A stretch of DNA of 64,000 nt. Source: Bactericera cockerelli. Its lineage: Eukaryota > Arthropoda > Insecta > Hemiptera > Triozidae. Both the position numbers and the translations under genes were made by a program. Below are positions 1-10,274 of the stretch, in pieces (the first letter of the stretch is position 1; each line of letters opens with the position of its first letter). The notes beneath the pieces were generated by a model. That model was not told the origin of the DNA and did no database searches. It was given only the letters and a program-made list of their open reading frames with translations. Location of the stretch: assembly GCA_024516035.1 (NCBI GenBank), contig CM044966.1, positions 3,283,811-3,347,810 on the forward strand, written 5' to 3'.

Positions 1-110
1 TTTTGTCATTTGTTTGTTTTCTCTTAATATTATACTGTTACCATTGTACTCTGTCCTCCTAATAAAGCATAAAAAAACCATGTTTCTTTACTTTTACTTT
101 TAGTATTAAG
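1..110 (+). repeat. 3' tail of a dispersed SINE
   Basis: The stretch around 45-75 (a 'ctgtcctcctaataaagc' string followed by an A-rich tail) recurs at about 22464-22490, at the end of a full SINE B copy. It is therefore a SINE 3' tail rather than a host polyadenylation site, although it contains AATAAA. The head lies outside the window or has been lost. Confidence 0.5.
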
Positions 111-194
111 TGACTTTGTATACATGCCATTGCCATGGTGTAAAATGTACAATAAAATGAATTTATTATTATTATTATTATATCTTTTTCTCAG

Positions 195-771
195 CCCCAC
201 GAAGTCAAGCATAGTGGCGAGTGTCATCTTCGTTCTGGACAAGAAGACAGACCTGATATCTGCCCCCCACGCACTGGTATACTTCGGTATTGTCATCTTC
301 TTCATCTACTTCAAGGTGAGTACTGATGAGGGTTGGGTGGAAGAGAATGCCATAGACCAGGGGTGCCCAACCTTTACAGAGGAAAATCTACTATAAAGTC
401 TCCGATGAGACTATAAAAATGAGAAAAAATAGATAAATATATACAGACAGTGGTTCCGGGGCACACTTACATTTATATAATAAAAGAAAGTCTATCGCCC
501 TAACCACATACACAAAATATGCTTTTTTGTTACCAATTAATCTTGGGATTAATCACTAAAACTTTTACTTTTGTTTAAAAAAAATAATCTTAACCCTTTC
601 TATCCTCTGTTCCAGATTTCGTCCATATTGCTTGGAATTCACGACCCCTTCATTCCGTTCGAAAATTTGGGCTGCGCTCTCTTCTTCGGAGGCATCTGGG
701 ATTCTCTCTCGCGTATGTTCGGGCGTGGAGGGGTTAAAGAAAATGCCGGAGACGCCAAGAAGAAAGATTAG
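195..771 (+). CDS. C-terminal exons of an unidentified multi-pass membrane protein (5' partial)
   Basis: Two exons are seen: 195-315 (after a 'tttttctcag' acceptor, donor GTGAGT at 316) and 616-771 (acceptor ending 'ttccag', stop TAG at 769-771). The first enters with one leftover base; the join is phase 0. Together they encode about 91 residues. There is a hydrophobic segment (SIVASVIFVLD), a short polar loop with KKTDL, a strong membrane segment (ALVYFGIVIFFIYFK), a second less hydrophobic segment containing HDPFIPFENLG and ALFFGGIWDSL, and a lysine-rich tail ending AKKKD. This resembles the last helices and cytosolic tail of a transporter. The TM11/TM12 shape is compatible with an SLC19-type or other major-facilitator protein, but I do not recognise the family. 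The 5' part of the gene lies left of the window. No obvious AATAAA follows the stop. Confidence 0.6.
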
Positions 772-984
772 GGACGCGAAGGGGTTAAGAAAAATATTTT
801 GTTTTTGAACCATTGTGTTAAGCTCTTCGTGACTGAGTTTCTCAAAAGAAATAATAATAATAATACAACAACAAAAAATATACCGAGTCTGCCGCCATAT
901 AAATCCAGCTACTGAGGTCGGTAATAAGGATAGTAAAACGAAGATTTTTTTTCTATATCTGAATAATATTTTGATAAATAATAA

Positions 985-1215
985 TAATACATAATACTCT
1001 TTAGTGGGAGGTAAACCACTAGGCGAGGTTAATGCTCAAAGCATTTTCTAGCACATAACCCTCAGTCAGAGTCTTATTATTATGTGGTCACAAACTCAAA
1101 TTAATGAGGAAAAATTCATGCATTGAGTCTTATAATTTTGTGGTCACAAACTCATGAGGAAAAAATTATGCACTGGGCGGGTTTCGAACCAACGGATCCC
1201 TACGCTACCTAGAAA
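985..1215 (-). repeat. SINE E copy (reverse)
   Basis: Reverse-strand copy of a tRNA-derived SINE: a 3' body with 'gaggttaatgctcaaagcat' and 'cacaaactcaaattaatgag', then the remains of a head ('gggtttcgaaccaacggatc' is the reverse complement of the B-box region). An internal part of the body is repeated at 1080-1160. The head is truncated. Confidence 0.6.
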
Positions 1216-1216
1216 T

Positions 1217-1345
1217 AATATTAATGAAAAGAGTGATTCACAGCCTTTTTTATTTCGTAGCCATGAAACAGGAGCTACTGTAGACGCTTGTGGTCTATGT
1301 TGTAGCCTGCCCATCCCGTAGTATACCTCCCCTCTGATGGGCGAG
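1217..1345 (+). repeat. dispersed repeat H
   Basis: About 125 bp (starts near 'gattcacagcctttttt', ends near 'cctctgatgggcgag') recurs with high similarity at 4945-5070 on the same strand and at 30765-30885 on the other strand. No tRNA-like head or coding potential was recognised. Confidence 0.6.
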
Positions 1346-1349
1346 AAGC

Positions 1350-2104
1350 GACACAATACTTCCCATTTAGGTGCTGGGTCATCACGAGCGCACCGGAAGG
1401 TATCCCTTTCAAACAATTGTAACCTAATTCTGATACAGTTGAATCCTGGTCGATTTTTCAATTTTTATAAATTTAAATTAAAAAGAAATTTAAAAGAAAG
1501 AAAAATGATCCACACTCTCAAAGACATTTCAAAATATCAATTATATTAGATACGGTCATTCTACCCACAGCAAATGCATTGAAACTACTAGAGATCCTGA
1601 TGCATTATACATGATATCCAATCATAGAAGAAATTTTTAACTATCAAGCATGTCACTGATGTTTTTTTTTTTAAAGAAAAAAGGCAAATGAGTTTGCGAA
1701 ATAATAATATTAATTAATTTTGTTTATAATCACTAGTCAAAGTTTTGGGGCGGAATTAATGGACGTTTTTGTAATACCTCTGTGGCGCTAAGTCACGGAT
1801 TGAGTACAGTACAAGATAGGGAAAACCGACGCTTAGCAATGACTTGAGTTATAGAATTTGTCTATTAATTTTCCCCTTAGTCACTATGTTTTTTTTTTTC
1901 GTGAGAACTAATTAATGTAATCGGTACCTATTTCTTCTTCTTTTTACTTCCGAAAATTTCTAATATTAAAACTCGGAAGTAGGTATTGTGTTTGTTTTTG
2001 TAAAAAAAATAAATATTTTTTTGTTCTGATTTCAATTTTTTTCATATTTCTGGATGTTTTATAACCTCCTGCTTTTTTATTGTTGTTGTTAATTTATAAA
2101 AGGT
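1350..2104. other. AT-rich intergenic DNA, nothing recognised
   Basis: Poly-A and poly-T runs and taataat microsatellites. No exon-like reading frame with splice sites was seen and no repeat was matched elsewhere in the window. Confidence 0.4.
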
Positions 2105-2107
2105 ACC

Positions 2108-2282
2108 TAATTGTGCTCCGGAACCGCTTTCGTATTACTTCAGGGCACTTTACCTTTACACCCATGTCATTTTGGAAACGAAAAAACTTAGTTAGAACTT
2201 TTCGCTCCGCCTGGGATTTGAACCCGCAACCTCCGGGTCAGTAACCAATGCTCTTAACCACTAAGCCACTGAGGTTGGCTCC
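2108..2282 (-). repeat. SINE C copy (reverse)
   Basis: Reverse copy of the tRNA-headed family seen in full at 42760-42935. The head at 2205-2280 ends with the complement of 'gccgacctccgtggctcagt', and the body carries 'tgctccggaaccgctttcgt'. Other copies are at 9002-9175 and 12515-12690. Confidence 0.7.
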
Positions 2283-2334
2283 GTGGTTTAGGTTAAATTA
2301 CCTTTGGGAACTGCTTGTGCACTTATTTTTTGTC

Positions 2335-2560
2335 TAAGTCAATGGTCAACACCTTCTTATAAGTTCAAAAGTTATAAAGAACTTTATTGAATAACTTTTT
2401 TTTTTTCAAAATTGTCTATTTGGTGGCACATAAAAGGTAACTTTTTTGATTGTTCAAGGTAGCTATGAACATTTCTTGTGTAGGTTATTTTTCTTTTGTC
2501 TTATTCAATGGTCACAACTTCTTATAAGTTCAAAAGTTATGAGGAATTTTATTGAATAAT
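2335..2560 (+). repeat. diverged direct duplication, period about 158 bp
   Basis: 'cttcttataagttcaaaagt' occurs near 2353 and again near 2518, followed each time by similar sequence (tata/gaaga.. then 'tttattgaataa'). This is a two-copy tandem duplication of AT-rich DNA without coding potential. Confidence 0.5.
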
Positions 2561-2574
2561 AATATTAATAATAT

Positions 2575-2762
2575 CGCCATATTTATACTGCCCGATCAGG
2601 ACTATTAAGTCCCATTATTCCAGCAGTAAGCCCAAGACGTATTACTATGTGGTATCCTCCCATTTGGGGTTTTAATCACATAATAATACGTCTTGGGCTT
2701 ACTGCTGGAATAATGGGACTCATTAGTCTTAATCGGGCAGTATAAATAAGGCGTTATTATTA
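2575..2762. repeat. palindromic pair of SINE D bodies
   Basis: The SINE D 3' body is present head to head: about 2575-2655 on one strand and 2675-2760 on the other, joined by a short spacer. Both halves carry 'cttgggcttactgctggaat' or its complement and end in 'tatttatactgccc' or its complement. The transcript would fold into a hairpin of roughly 80 bp. Confidence 0.75.
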
Positions 2763-2849
2763 TTATTCTATTTGTGAACTCTTCTATAGTAATATAAATA
2801 TAAATGCTTTTTATATTTATATTATAACAACACTCTTTACAGTATTAAC

Positions 2850-3215
2850 ACTCATTACAGTATTTACCCGGCGAGGTTAAAAAGCATTTTCTACCACCTC
2901 ACTCTCAGAGCCTTATTATTAGATATGTGGTCGCATAATTCATGCACTGGGTGGGATTCTAACCAACGGACCCCTGCACTACCTGGATTACCAGACCTGT
3001 ACTGTTAGTCAAGTGGTAAACGCGCTAGTCTGGTAATCCAGGTAGTGTAGGGATGCGTTGGTTCGAATCCCACCCAATTCATGATTTTTTCCTCATTCAT
3101 TTGAGTTTGTGACCACATAATAAGACTCTAATGGTTAGGTGGTAGAAAATGATTTGAGCATTAACCCGGCCTGATGGTTACAATTCACTAAAGAGTGTTA
3201 TGATTATAACTAGCG
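2850..3215. repeat. inverted pair of SINE E copies
   Basis: A reverse SINE E (about 2850-3000) is followed directly by a forward copy (about 2995-3215) that has the full tRNA-like head ('caagtggtaaacgcgctagt', 'ggttcgaatcccaccca') and body ('gtttgtgaccacataataag'). The pair is head to head around position 2998. Confidence 0.75.
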
Positions 3216-3278
3216 CCTCAACCAATTGACTACCAGTTTTTTCTTTTGACATTTTACAAGACCATGTGTTTTGTAATC

Positions 3279-3336
3279 AAGCTCGCCGGGAGGCGAGCGC
3301 TCGTCAAGTAGCGCCAGCCACCCGGCCTATATTAAC
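3279..3336 (+). repeat. short dispersed GC-rich repeat
   Basis: 'caagctcgccgggaggcgag' followed by 'cgctcgtcaagtagcgccag' and 'cggcctatatta' recurs nearly identically at 39776-39833. Its small self-complementary stems suggest an RNA-derived element head, but no family was recognised. Confidence 0.5.
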
Positions 3337-3775
3337 ACAAAACAGAGTTTATAAATATGTATTTTGTTTTATTGTTTTTTCAATGTTACAAAGACGACCT
3401 TCTCTGTTTTGTGGTTATATTTCCATGTACGAAATGTCATGTTTTAATGTTTCGATTTTATCCTTTAAAAGTTATTTGTATATTAAAAAGCTGAAACCCA
3501 ACACCAAAGAGAACTCATTATAATTTCATGTTTTAATTTTTCGATTTCATCCTCTAACAGGTTAACGACCAGGCCAATTTTTCATGATTTTGACCTTTGG
3601 ACCAAGAACTTTTTCAAGAATTTCACTGTCATGCAAGTACCAGATACGTACCTTGTTTTTTTTTTTCAAGGTACGGATTAGTACCTCAAGAGTAAGTTAT
3701 GTAAAAATCAAATGCTAAGGTACACATGAGCGCCTTGTCAAGCCCCCTTTCTTAGTTCTAGGTTTGAATTCTAGC
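3337..3775. other. AT-rich intergenic DNA, nothing recognised
   Basis: Contains poly-T runs and several aggtac words, but no supported exon and no repeat matched elsewhere. Confidence 0.35.
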
Positions 3776-3784
3776 TTCTATTTT

Positions 3785-4075
3785 TCTTTTGGATAAAAAA
3801 ATTCCAGGTTCGATATTTCCAATTATTTCCATTTTATTCCAAGGTCAACTTCACCATATTCGTGGAAGAAAAATGCGTTTCGGTACTTTTAAAGATAAAC
3901 ATTGGACTTAACCTATAAAAGAACTGGAAGCAATAATTTCCTACTTCCATTTTGGTTAACCAAACTGGAAGAAGGATGAGGAAAAATTTCCTCTTCCAAA
4001 AGAAAAATGACTTGCTTCCAGTTTAGTTCATTTTATTACCGTTTGGATAACTTTGGTTATAAAAAAAATACGGCT
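3785..4075 (+). repeat. dispersed repeat R
   Basis: Contains 'cctataaaagaactggaagc', 'cctcttccaaaagaaaaatg' and 'ttccagtttagttcatttta'. Closely related sequence lies at about 5208-5355 and 36060-36345. AT-rich, no tRNA-like head, no coding potential seen. Confidence 0.6.
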
Positions 4076-4094
4076 AAAGTAGAGTTCAAAACAA

Positions 4095-4350
4095 GGTACA
4101 AATGTCTACCATACGGTCCCACAGAGACAGCTAGTCAAGGTACATATTTGTACCTCATGGTCCCACAGAGACAGCTAGTCAAGGTACATATTTGTACCTC
4201 ATGGTCCTATAGAGACAGCTAGTCAAGGTACATATTTGTACCTCATGGTCCTAAAGAGACAGCTAGTCAAGGTACATATTTGTACCTCATGGTCCTACAG
4301 AGTTATAGAGGTAGCAAGTCAAGGTACAGATACGTAGGTACCTCATGGTC
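4095..4350 (+). repeat. minisatellite, about 52-bp unit, five copies
   Basis: Tandem units contain 'acagagacagctagtcaagg' and 'tacatatttgtacctcatgg'. The last unit is diverged (an inserted gttatagaggtagc and 'acagatacgtaggtacc'). The reading frame across it is a by-product of the repeat. Confidence 0.85.
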
Positions 4351-4943
4351 GTTAACCTGTTAAAATTATTGTATAATAAAATGCTAAAACCCACCACTTT
4401 GTCGCCATTCTGGTTTTTACCCGTGTCTGTCCATACCAAAAAAAACTCATTAATAAGTAAAAAAAAATTAGAAATTGTAAAAGAATCCTGTTTCGGAGCT
4501 ACGGCGATTATTATAAGTCAATGAGTGTGAATCGATTTTACAAAATGGTACAAGTGTTTTTTAAGGGAAAAGATGGATTGGGTCCCAAATTCTATTTTAT
4601 AGTTGTAGGTATTGGGTCCCATGAGGAAAAAGGTCATGTATGAATTGGGTCCCTTATATTTTTTTTTTTGTATTCATAAGTTAATTTTTTGTTCAATTTA
4701 AAAAAAAAATAATAATAATAATAATCAATTGAATATCCATCTTATGAATTCTTTCTAGGGACCGAACTCATACGCCAATGGACCCAATTAATATGTTGGA
4801 GGACCCGATCCCAAAAAACCCGATTTTTTTAAACTTCTTTTACTGTAAAAAAAAAATATTTAAAATAATGTTTGAGTCTTATTAATTTAAATACATACAT
4901 TATTATCATTACTATGTAATACAAGTTTGATTTTTTCCCTTCT
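4351..4943. other. AT-rich intergenic DNA
   Basis: Several scattered 'attgggtccc' words near 4577-4650 and 4790 suggest remnants of a degenerate repeat. No supported exon. Confidence 0.35.
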
Positions 4944-4944
4944 C

Positions 4945-5070
4945 AAGACGTCGAGTGTTTCACAGCCATCTTCATTTCGTAGCCATGAAACAGGAGCTAC
5001 TGTAGACGCTTGTGGTCTGTATTGTAGCCTACCCATCCCGTAGTATGCCTCCCCTCTGATGGGCGAGCAG
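4945..5070 (+). repeat. dispersed repeat H, second copy
   Basis: Same element as 1217-1345, including 'ccatgaaacaggagctactg' and 'cccctctgatgggcgag'. It is directly followed by a SINE D body. Confidence 0.6.
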
Positions 5071-5084
5071 TGATACGACCTCCA

Positions 5085-5205
5085 TGGTTTGTCTGGTAAT
5101 CTAGAGGTCGTTGAAACCCAGTCAAGACATGATACATTATCTCTCATTTGAGATTTTGACCAGATAATAGTACGTCTTGGTCTTAGTGTTGGAATAATGG
5201 GACTC
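5085..5205 (+). repeat. SINE D copy (degenerate)
   Basis: Remnant of the D head ('gtctggtaatctagaggtcg') followed by the D body ('acgtcttggtcttagtgttg', 'gaataatgggac'). It is more diverged than the copies at 42960 and 34880. Confidence 0.6.
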
Positions 5206-5207
5206 TT

Positions 5208-5355
5208 CAACCTATAAAAAGACTGGAAGCAAGAATTTTCTAATTCCATTTTGGCTAACCAAACTGGAAGAAGATTTTTCCTCTTCCAAAAGAAAAATGA
5301 CTTCTAGTTTGATTAATTTTATTCCCGTTGCATCCACTTTGATTAGAAAGAAAAA
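5208..5355 (+). repeat. dispersed repeat R, second copy
   Basis: Shorter copy of the repeat at 3785-4075 with 'cctataaaaagactggaagc' and 'cctcttccaaaagaaaaatg'. Confidence 0.55.
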
Positions 5356-5946
5356 TGTGTTCGATGTGCTTTCCTCTGTTGAAAAAACTAACAAAGATGG
5401 CCGATTTTACGGGACAGGTACGAACCATTACGAGTTCTCCATTACTTATTTATCCATGTAAAAAAACCGGGAAAATTTAAAAATTGCAATCTGAAATTAT
5501 TTTTATGAAAAATTTCAGAGCAGAGAAAAAATCTGCAAATACTAATGCCTAATTGTAAAACTTTAAATATCAAGTTAAACTTAAAAATATAATATTGGTT
5601 TAACATGTTCATGGGAATGTTCTGAGAGAAGACTTTATTATTACTAAAGTCTGGGATTTCTCATTGCAGAAAAAAACAAGCTTAAAGGACACAGCAAGAA
5701 AATAAACCCACAGAGGTAGGTTTTCTTTTTTGTAAAAAACTGCAGCAACTAAACGAAAATTTATCTGTATCTGTGGTCTAAACATACTGCTTGCTGGTGT
5801 AAGGGCTGCCAAATTTAAAGAGTTTTTTACTACGGTTTTTATTTTGTAGCCATGAATCAGTGTAGGTACCTTCTGAACAAAAATGGAAAATTTTCCATGC
5901 TCCTGGACATATTGCTGGTCTCAGGTTTACTTTACTCTTTAAAGTT
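5356..5946. other. region upstream of MAT1, no confirmed gene
   Basis: At 5396-5416 a short open stretch ATG GCC GAT TTT ACG GGA CAG precedes GTACGA and looks like a start codon with a donor. It cannot be joined to a long frame: reading into the exon at 6352 stops after about 13 codons. It may be a MAT1 5' untranslated exon with a short upstream frame, or chance. The rest is AT-rich. Confidence 0.3.
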
Positions 5947-6090
5947 AATATCAACCTTAGTAGCTTGATTGATAAGGCTGCAGACTTGTAACCTGGTGGT
6001 TGGTGGTTCAAGTCCCAGTTCCAGCATAGATTTAGTAAAGCAAGTTTGATTAGTTGTCATATCACAAAAGTGATTAACACAAATATGATA
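5947..6090 (+). repeat. SINE A copy
   Basis: tRNA-like head ('agtagcttgattgataaggc', 'ggtggttcaagtccca') and body ('agtgattaacacaaatatga'). It lies just upstream of the first MAT1 coding exon. Confidence 0.75.
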
Positions 6091-6351
6091 ACAAAAAAAT
6101 ATGTATTTATAAAATTTAATGGAAATTTGTCTGTGGTCTGGACATATTACCGGTCTAAGGGTGGCTTAACTTTTAAAGTTATCAGCCTGTTATTACTATG
6201 CCAGAGGAACCCAAAAATCAGATATAAATCAAACCAAGTCAGAACAATTGAAGCTATTTTAAAAAATCATAGGCCCATGTGGTCTATTAGTAAGTACCAA
6301 ATACAGATAATAAACAAACAAATCTATTTATAATATTTTTTCCCCTTTCAG

Positions 6352-6487
6352 GAGAGCAATCTTCTTCTCCCTTGCCTTGATCCATATTAGTTTGCACTGT
6401 TTGGGTCAGCTCTTTTGTTTCAGGAAAGCACTCAATATTTAGAATTGAGTTATAACCAAATTGAAGGAGAAGTTTTGAGAATTCAAC
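6352..6487 (+). promoter_or_regulatory. MAT1 5' untranslated part of the first coding exon
   Basis: A clean acceptor ('tcccctttcag', AG at 6350-6351) precedes the exon that holds the MAT1 start, so an upstream non-coding exon is expected. The leader contains an in-frame stop before the ATG. The start context 'ttcaacATGGat' is acceptable. Confidence 0.45.
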
Positions 6488-9400
6488 ATGGATGATCAAG
6501 AATGTCCCCGCTGTAAAACAACCAAGTATCGGAAGCCTACACTCAAGTTGATGGTCAATGTTTGTGGTCATCCATTATGTGAAGGATGTGTTGATCTGCT
6601 CTTCTTGAAAGGTGGGTTTAGCATGAAATATTTAGATGTAAACCAAGGGCTCAATGAGGCTTTTGTACGAAGAATGCACAACAAACTCATGTATTATTGT
6701 TATTATTAAATAAATTATTAAATAAACTAATTTTTTCCATTGATTGGCTAAAAGTCTACTGGAAAAATGTATTGTATAATTGGCTTTGTTTTAACTCTTT
6801 AACTGCCATGGCACAACTCAAGTTGTGCCAGTACACTTTCCCCCCCTGCCATGGCACAACTTGAGTTGTGCCAGTACACTCAAGTTGTGTGTACACATAT
6901 TTGGCTCGGCCGGGTAGGAAACATGTCAAGATAAGCTCTGGCAGTCAAAGAGTTAAAAGATTTTTTCAATTCTGTCTCAAATTGGGGAATATATAAAATT
7001 ATAAAAAAAATTAAAGCTGTTCTTAATTTGAACAAATACCTCATAAATAACAACTGATTTTTTTTCCTTTCAGGCACAGGAAATTGCTATGAATGCAATC
7101 AACCTCTTCGACGGGGAAACTTCAAGGTTCAAATGTTTGATGACAGCTCCGTTGAAAAGGAGGTGGAAATACGAAAGAAACTAATGAGGGAATATAACAA
7201 GGTAAACATTTACAGCCATATTTATGAATAGGAATGGAATTTCCATCTGAACAATATCTCCTTTAATATTACTGGCCAGTACCTTGCCTGGGACATTACT
7301 CAGACAAATTTCTCTGTTCATAAATATGGCTGTCAGTCTAAGTCAGTGGTCCACAACACCTTTTCTCCATTGCGGCACCCTTTGTAAAACGTCAGCCAAT
7401 ATGATAAATATTATAAAAAAATAACAATTATAAAAAAAAGCTTGATCAATTAGGCAGAAGATTTGGTAATAATAATAATATCACCTTATTTATACTGCTC
7501 AATTAAGACTGTTAAAGTCCCATTATTCCAGCAGTAAGTCCAAGACATAACATTATTTGGTAAAAATCTGAAATGGGAAGATAACTTGTCATGGCCTGGC
7601 TGGGTTAAAACGAGTTTCAGTAGTTTTTTTTTTTTTTTTTTTTAATAGTCGTCTACACCTCATCACGGATAACAGAAACCTTAGGTTTCTGTGTGACGTG
7701 TGAGGCAATAACTGACGCGTTACTTTGGGTATTATAAAATAATAATATTTGGTTTGTCATTGTCATTGGTGTTGTTATATACATCAAGTGCCTGTATTAT
7801 TGGGGACTTATAAGTATAGTTGTCTTTACGGGGTATTTGAAATGGCTGTGCCCTGTTATCAGTTATTCTTAGTCGGGGGTCATTTGTTTTTCGGCACTGG
7901 AGTATTATCTGGTTGTGACATCACGAAAGTGATTAACACAAATTGCCTCTGACAACACAAAGAGGCGTAAACAACATTTACGAAATTTTACAGGAGAGCC
8001 AAAATGAGTTTTCTTGTGCATAAATTTTCTGTTCACGGTAGGAACATTATCACTTCCCTGTACCCCTGAATGACCATACGAACTTTTTCTGTTGCCAAAT
8101 TTGATTATTTAACTGTGACTATCGATTTACGCCTATTTGATTTGTCTGAAAAAGAGAAAATGAGGGATACGCCTGATTTTAATTTTTGTTGTTTCTTATA
8201 ATTGGGTTACGTCTATTTGTGAGAACAAAATATGGCACAAGTAGACTCAATCCAAGCAATAAAAACGATTTCAAAAATTTGTGGTTTACGCCTCTTTGTG
8301 TTGTCAGAGGCGAAATACGATAACTTAATGTAAATGTGAGAAAACTAGTTACTTGCAATTCTTTATTTATTGTTCTGTAAGAAGTTAAATTTATCATTTA
8401 TTTATTTTTGACCTGCATCTTTTATTATTGCCAACCTTGTTGTAACATTTTATTTTAAAATAAATACAACTATATTTATCTATCTATATCTTTTAACTTA
8501 ATATAAATAAATTATACCTCAGTAGCTTGATCGATAAGGCGGCGGACTTGTAACCTGGATGTCGGTGGTTCAAGTCCCGGTTTCAGCGTAGATGTAGTAA
8601 AGCGATTTTGAGTAGTTGTGATATCACGAAAGTGATTAACACAAATATGATAACTTTTCAACTGTTTCTTTCACCCTTAGGTAGAAGAAGATTTCAGCTC
8701 TCTGGAGGAGTTCAACAATTATCTGGAAGAATTTGAAGAGATTGTGTTCAACCTGTGCAACAATATTGAGATCCTCGAAACCAATAAGTAAGTAGCCAGG
8801 AGAATTTACCAGCGCGCTAGGCATTGCACGCACGGACCTGGGTTCGATCCCCAGTGGGGCAGGAATTTTTCTGCTTTGTTCTTGGGTGTTCGGGGTCCAC
8901 TCATACCTTGTGAGGAAAAATGATAGGCAATTATAAGCAAAAATAAGATATTACGTTAGTTAAAGATAAGTAAAAGTCCTATAATTTTGCTTTTTTTAAG
9001 TAATTGCTCCCCGAAACCGCTTTCGCATTACTTCAAAGCACTTTACCTTTACATTCATGCCATTCCGGAAACGGAAGATTTTGGTCAGAAATTTTCGCTC
9101 CGGCCGGGATTCGAACCCGCAACCTCCGGGTCAGTAACCAATGCTCTTAACCACTGAGCCACGGAGGTCGGCACATTCTGCGCTACCCACAAACATAGAT
9201 TGGGTGGAAGAGATTGCCACAGGCAATAACCCTGCCCTTTAGGTAGGACATTAACTTCATTCTCTTTTTTTTTTCTTGTATATTTGCTTAATCTCTTTAT
9301 TTTTCCTTATATTTCATTGTATTCTACTGTATAATTACATTTTTTGTTCTACCTATCTTTCTTAGATCTTCCCTTATTGAAGCTGTTGGAAAGAAAACAA

Positions 9401-10239
9401 TCCTCCTTTAATCCTTATTATCCTTCCTCCTCCCTTATTGACCCCCTTATACTACCGTACCTAGTGTGAATGTGTGATTGAATGTGATTTTTTTTTTCTT
9501 TTTGCTTTTCTTTTAACTACTGTAACCCAGATAACGCGGTGAAATTTTTTGTTTTATTTTTTTTTGAGTGATATATTGGAGTCCTGAATCAAAATAAGTG
9601 CTGTCAACTTATCACTCGGACTCAAAACAAAGAGCTTGAGGTGTTGCCAACTAACATCAACAAGCTGAATTAATTAGAAAAATCCACAACGTAGTACCTT
9701 TCACCAGATGGGGCTGACGTCCTTCTGGAAGGACGTCAGCCCCATCTGGGATAATTACTACTATTGTTATACTATCTTCCACTATTATTTCCTTTTCTTG
9801 TTTTCTATTATCTTTAATCTCTAATTGTTATTTTATTTACATTGTATTTATACTCAAATAAATAAAGAGGTGCTTTGTTAATCTGTTGGCATAATGGGAC
9901 TGCCTGTCTTGCGCTGACAGTCTAAATAAAGCACTACTTATACTTATACTTACACTTATACCTAAGAAAGCTTTCTATAATAATAATATCGTTTCTCTTC
10001 CTCTCCCAAGACGAATAGAGAACTACAAGAAGTTGAACAAGGACCAGATAGCTCGCAACCGGATTCGTCTCGGTCGGTCGGAGAGAGAATTGTGCGCGAT
10101 CATTGAGGAAGAGAAAGAGGCGGAAGCTCTGAAGCGGAGTCAGTTGTACCAGATGGAGTGGGAGAGTAAGAAGAGGAAGGTGGCCACGAAAGAGGCGCTG
10201 ATTGATGAGCTGACGTATGCTACGGGTAAGTGAGAGAGT

Positions 10240-10274
<35 letters not shown>

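Noticed and set aside
5396..5416. First coding exon MADFTGQ
   Set aside because: It has a good start context and donor, but no in-phase continuation was found. MAT1 starts convincingly at 6488.
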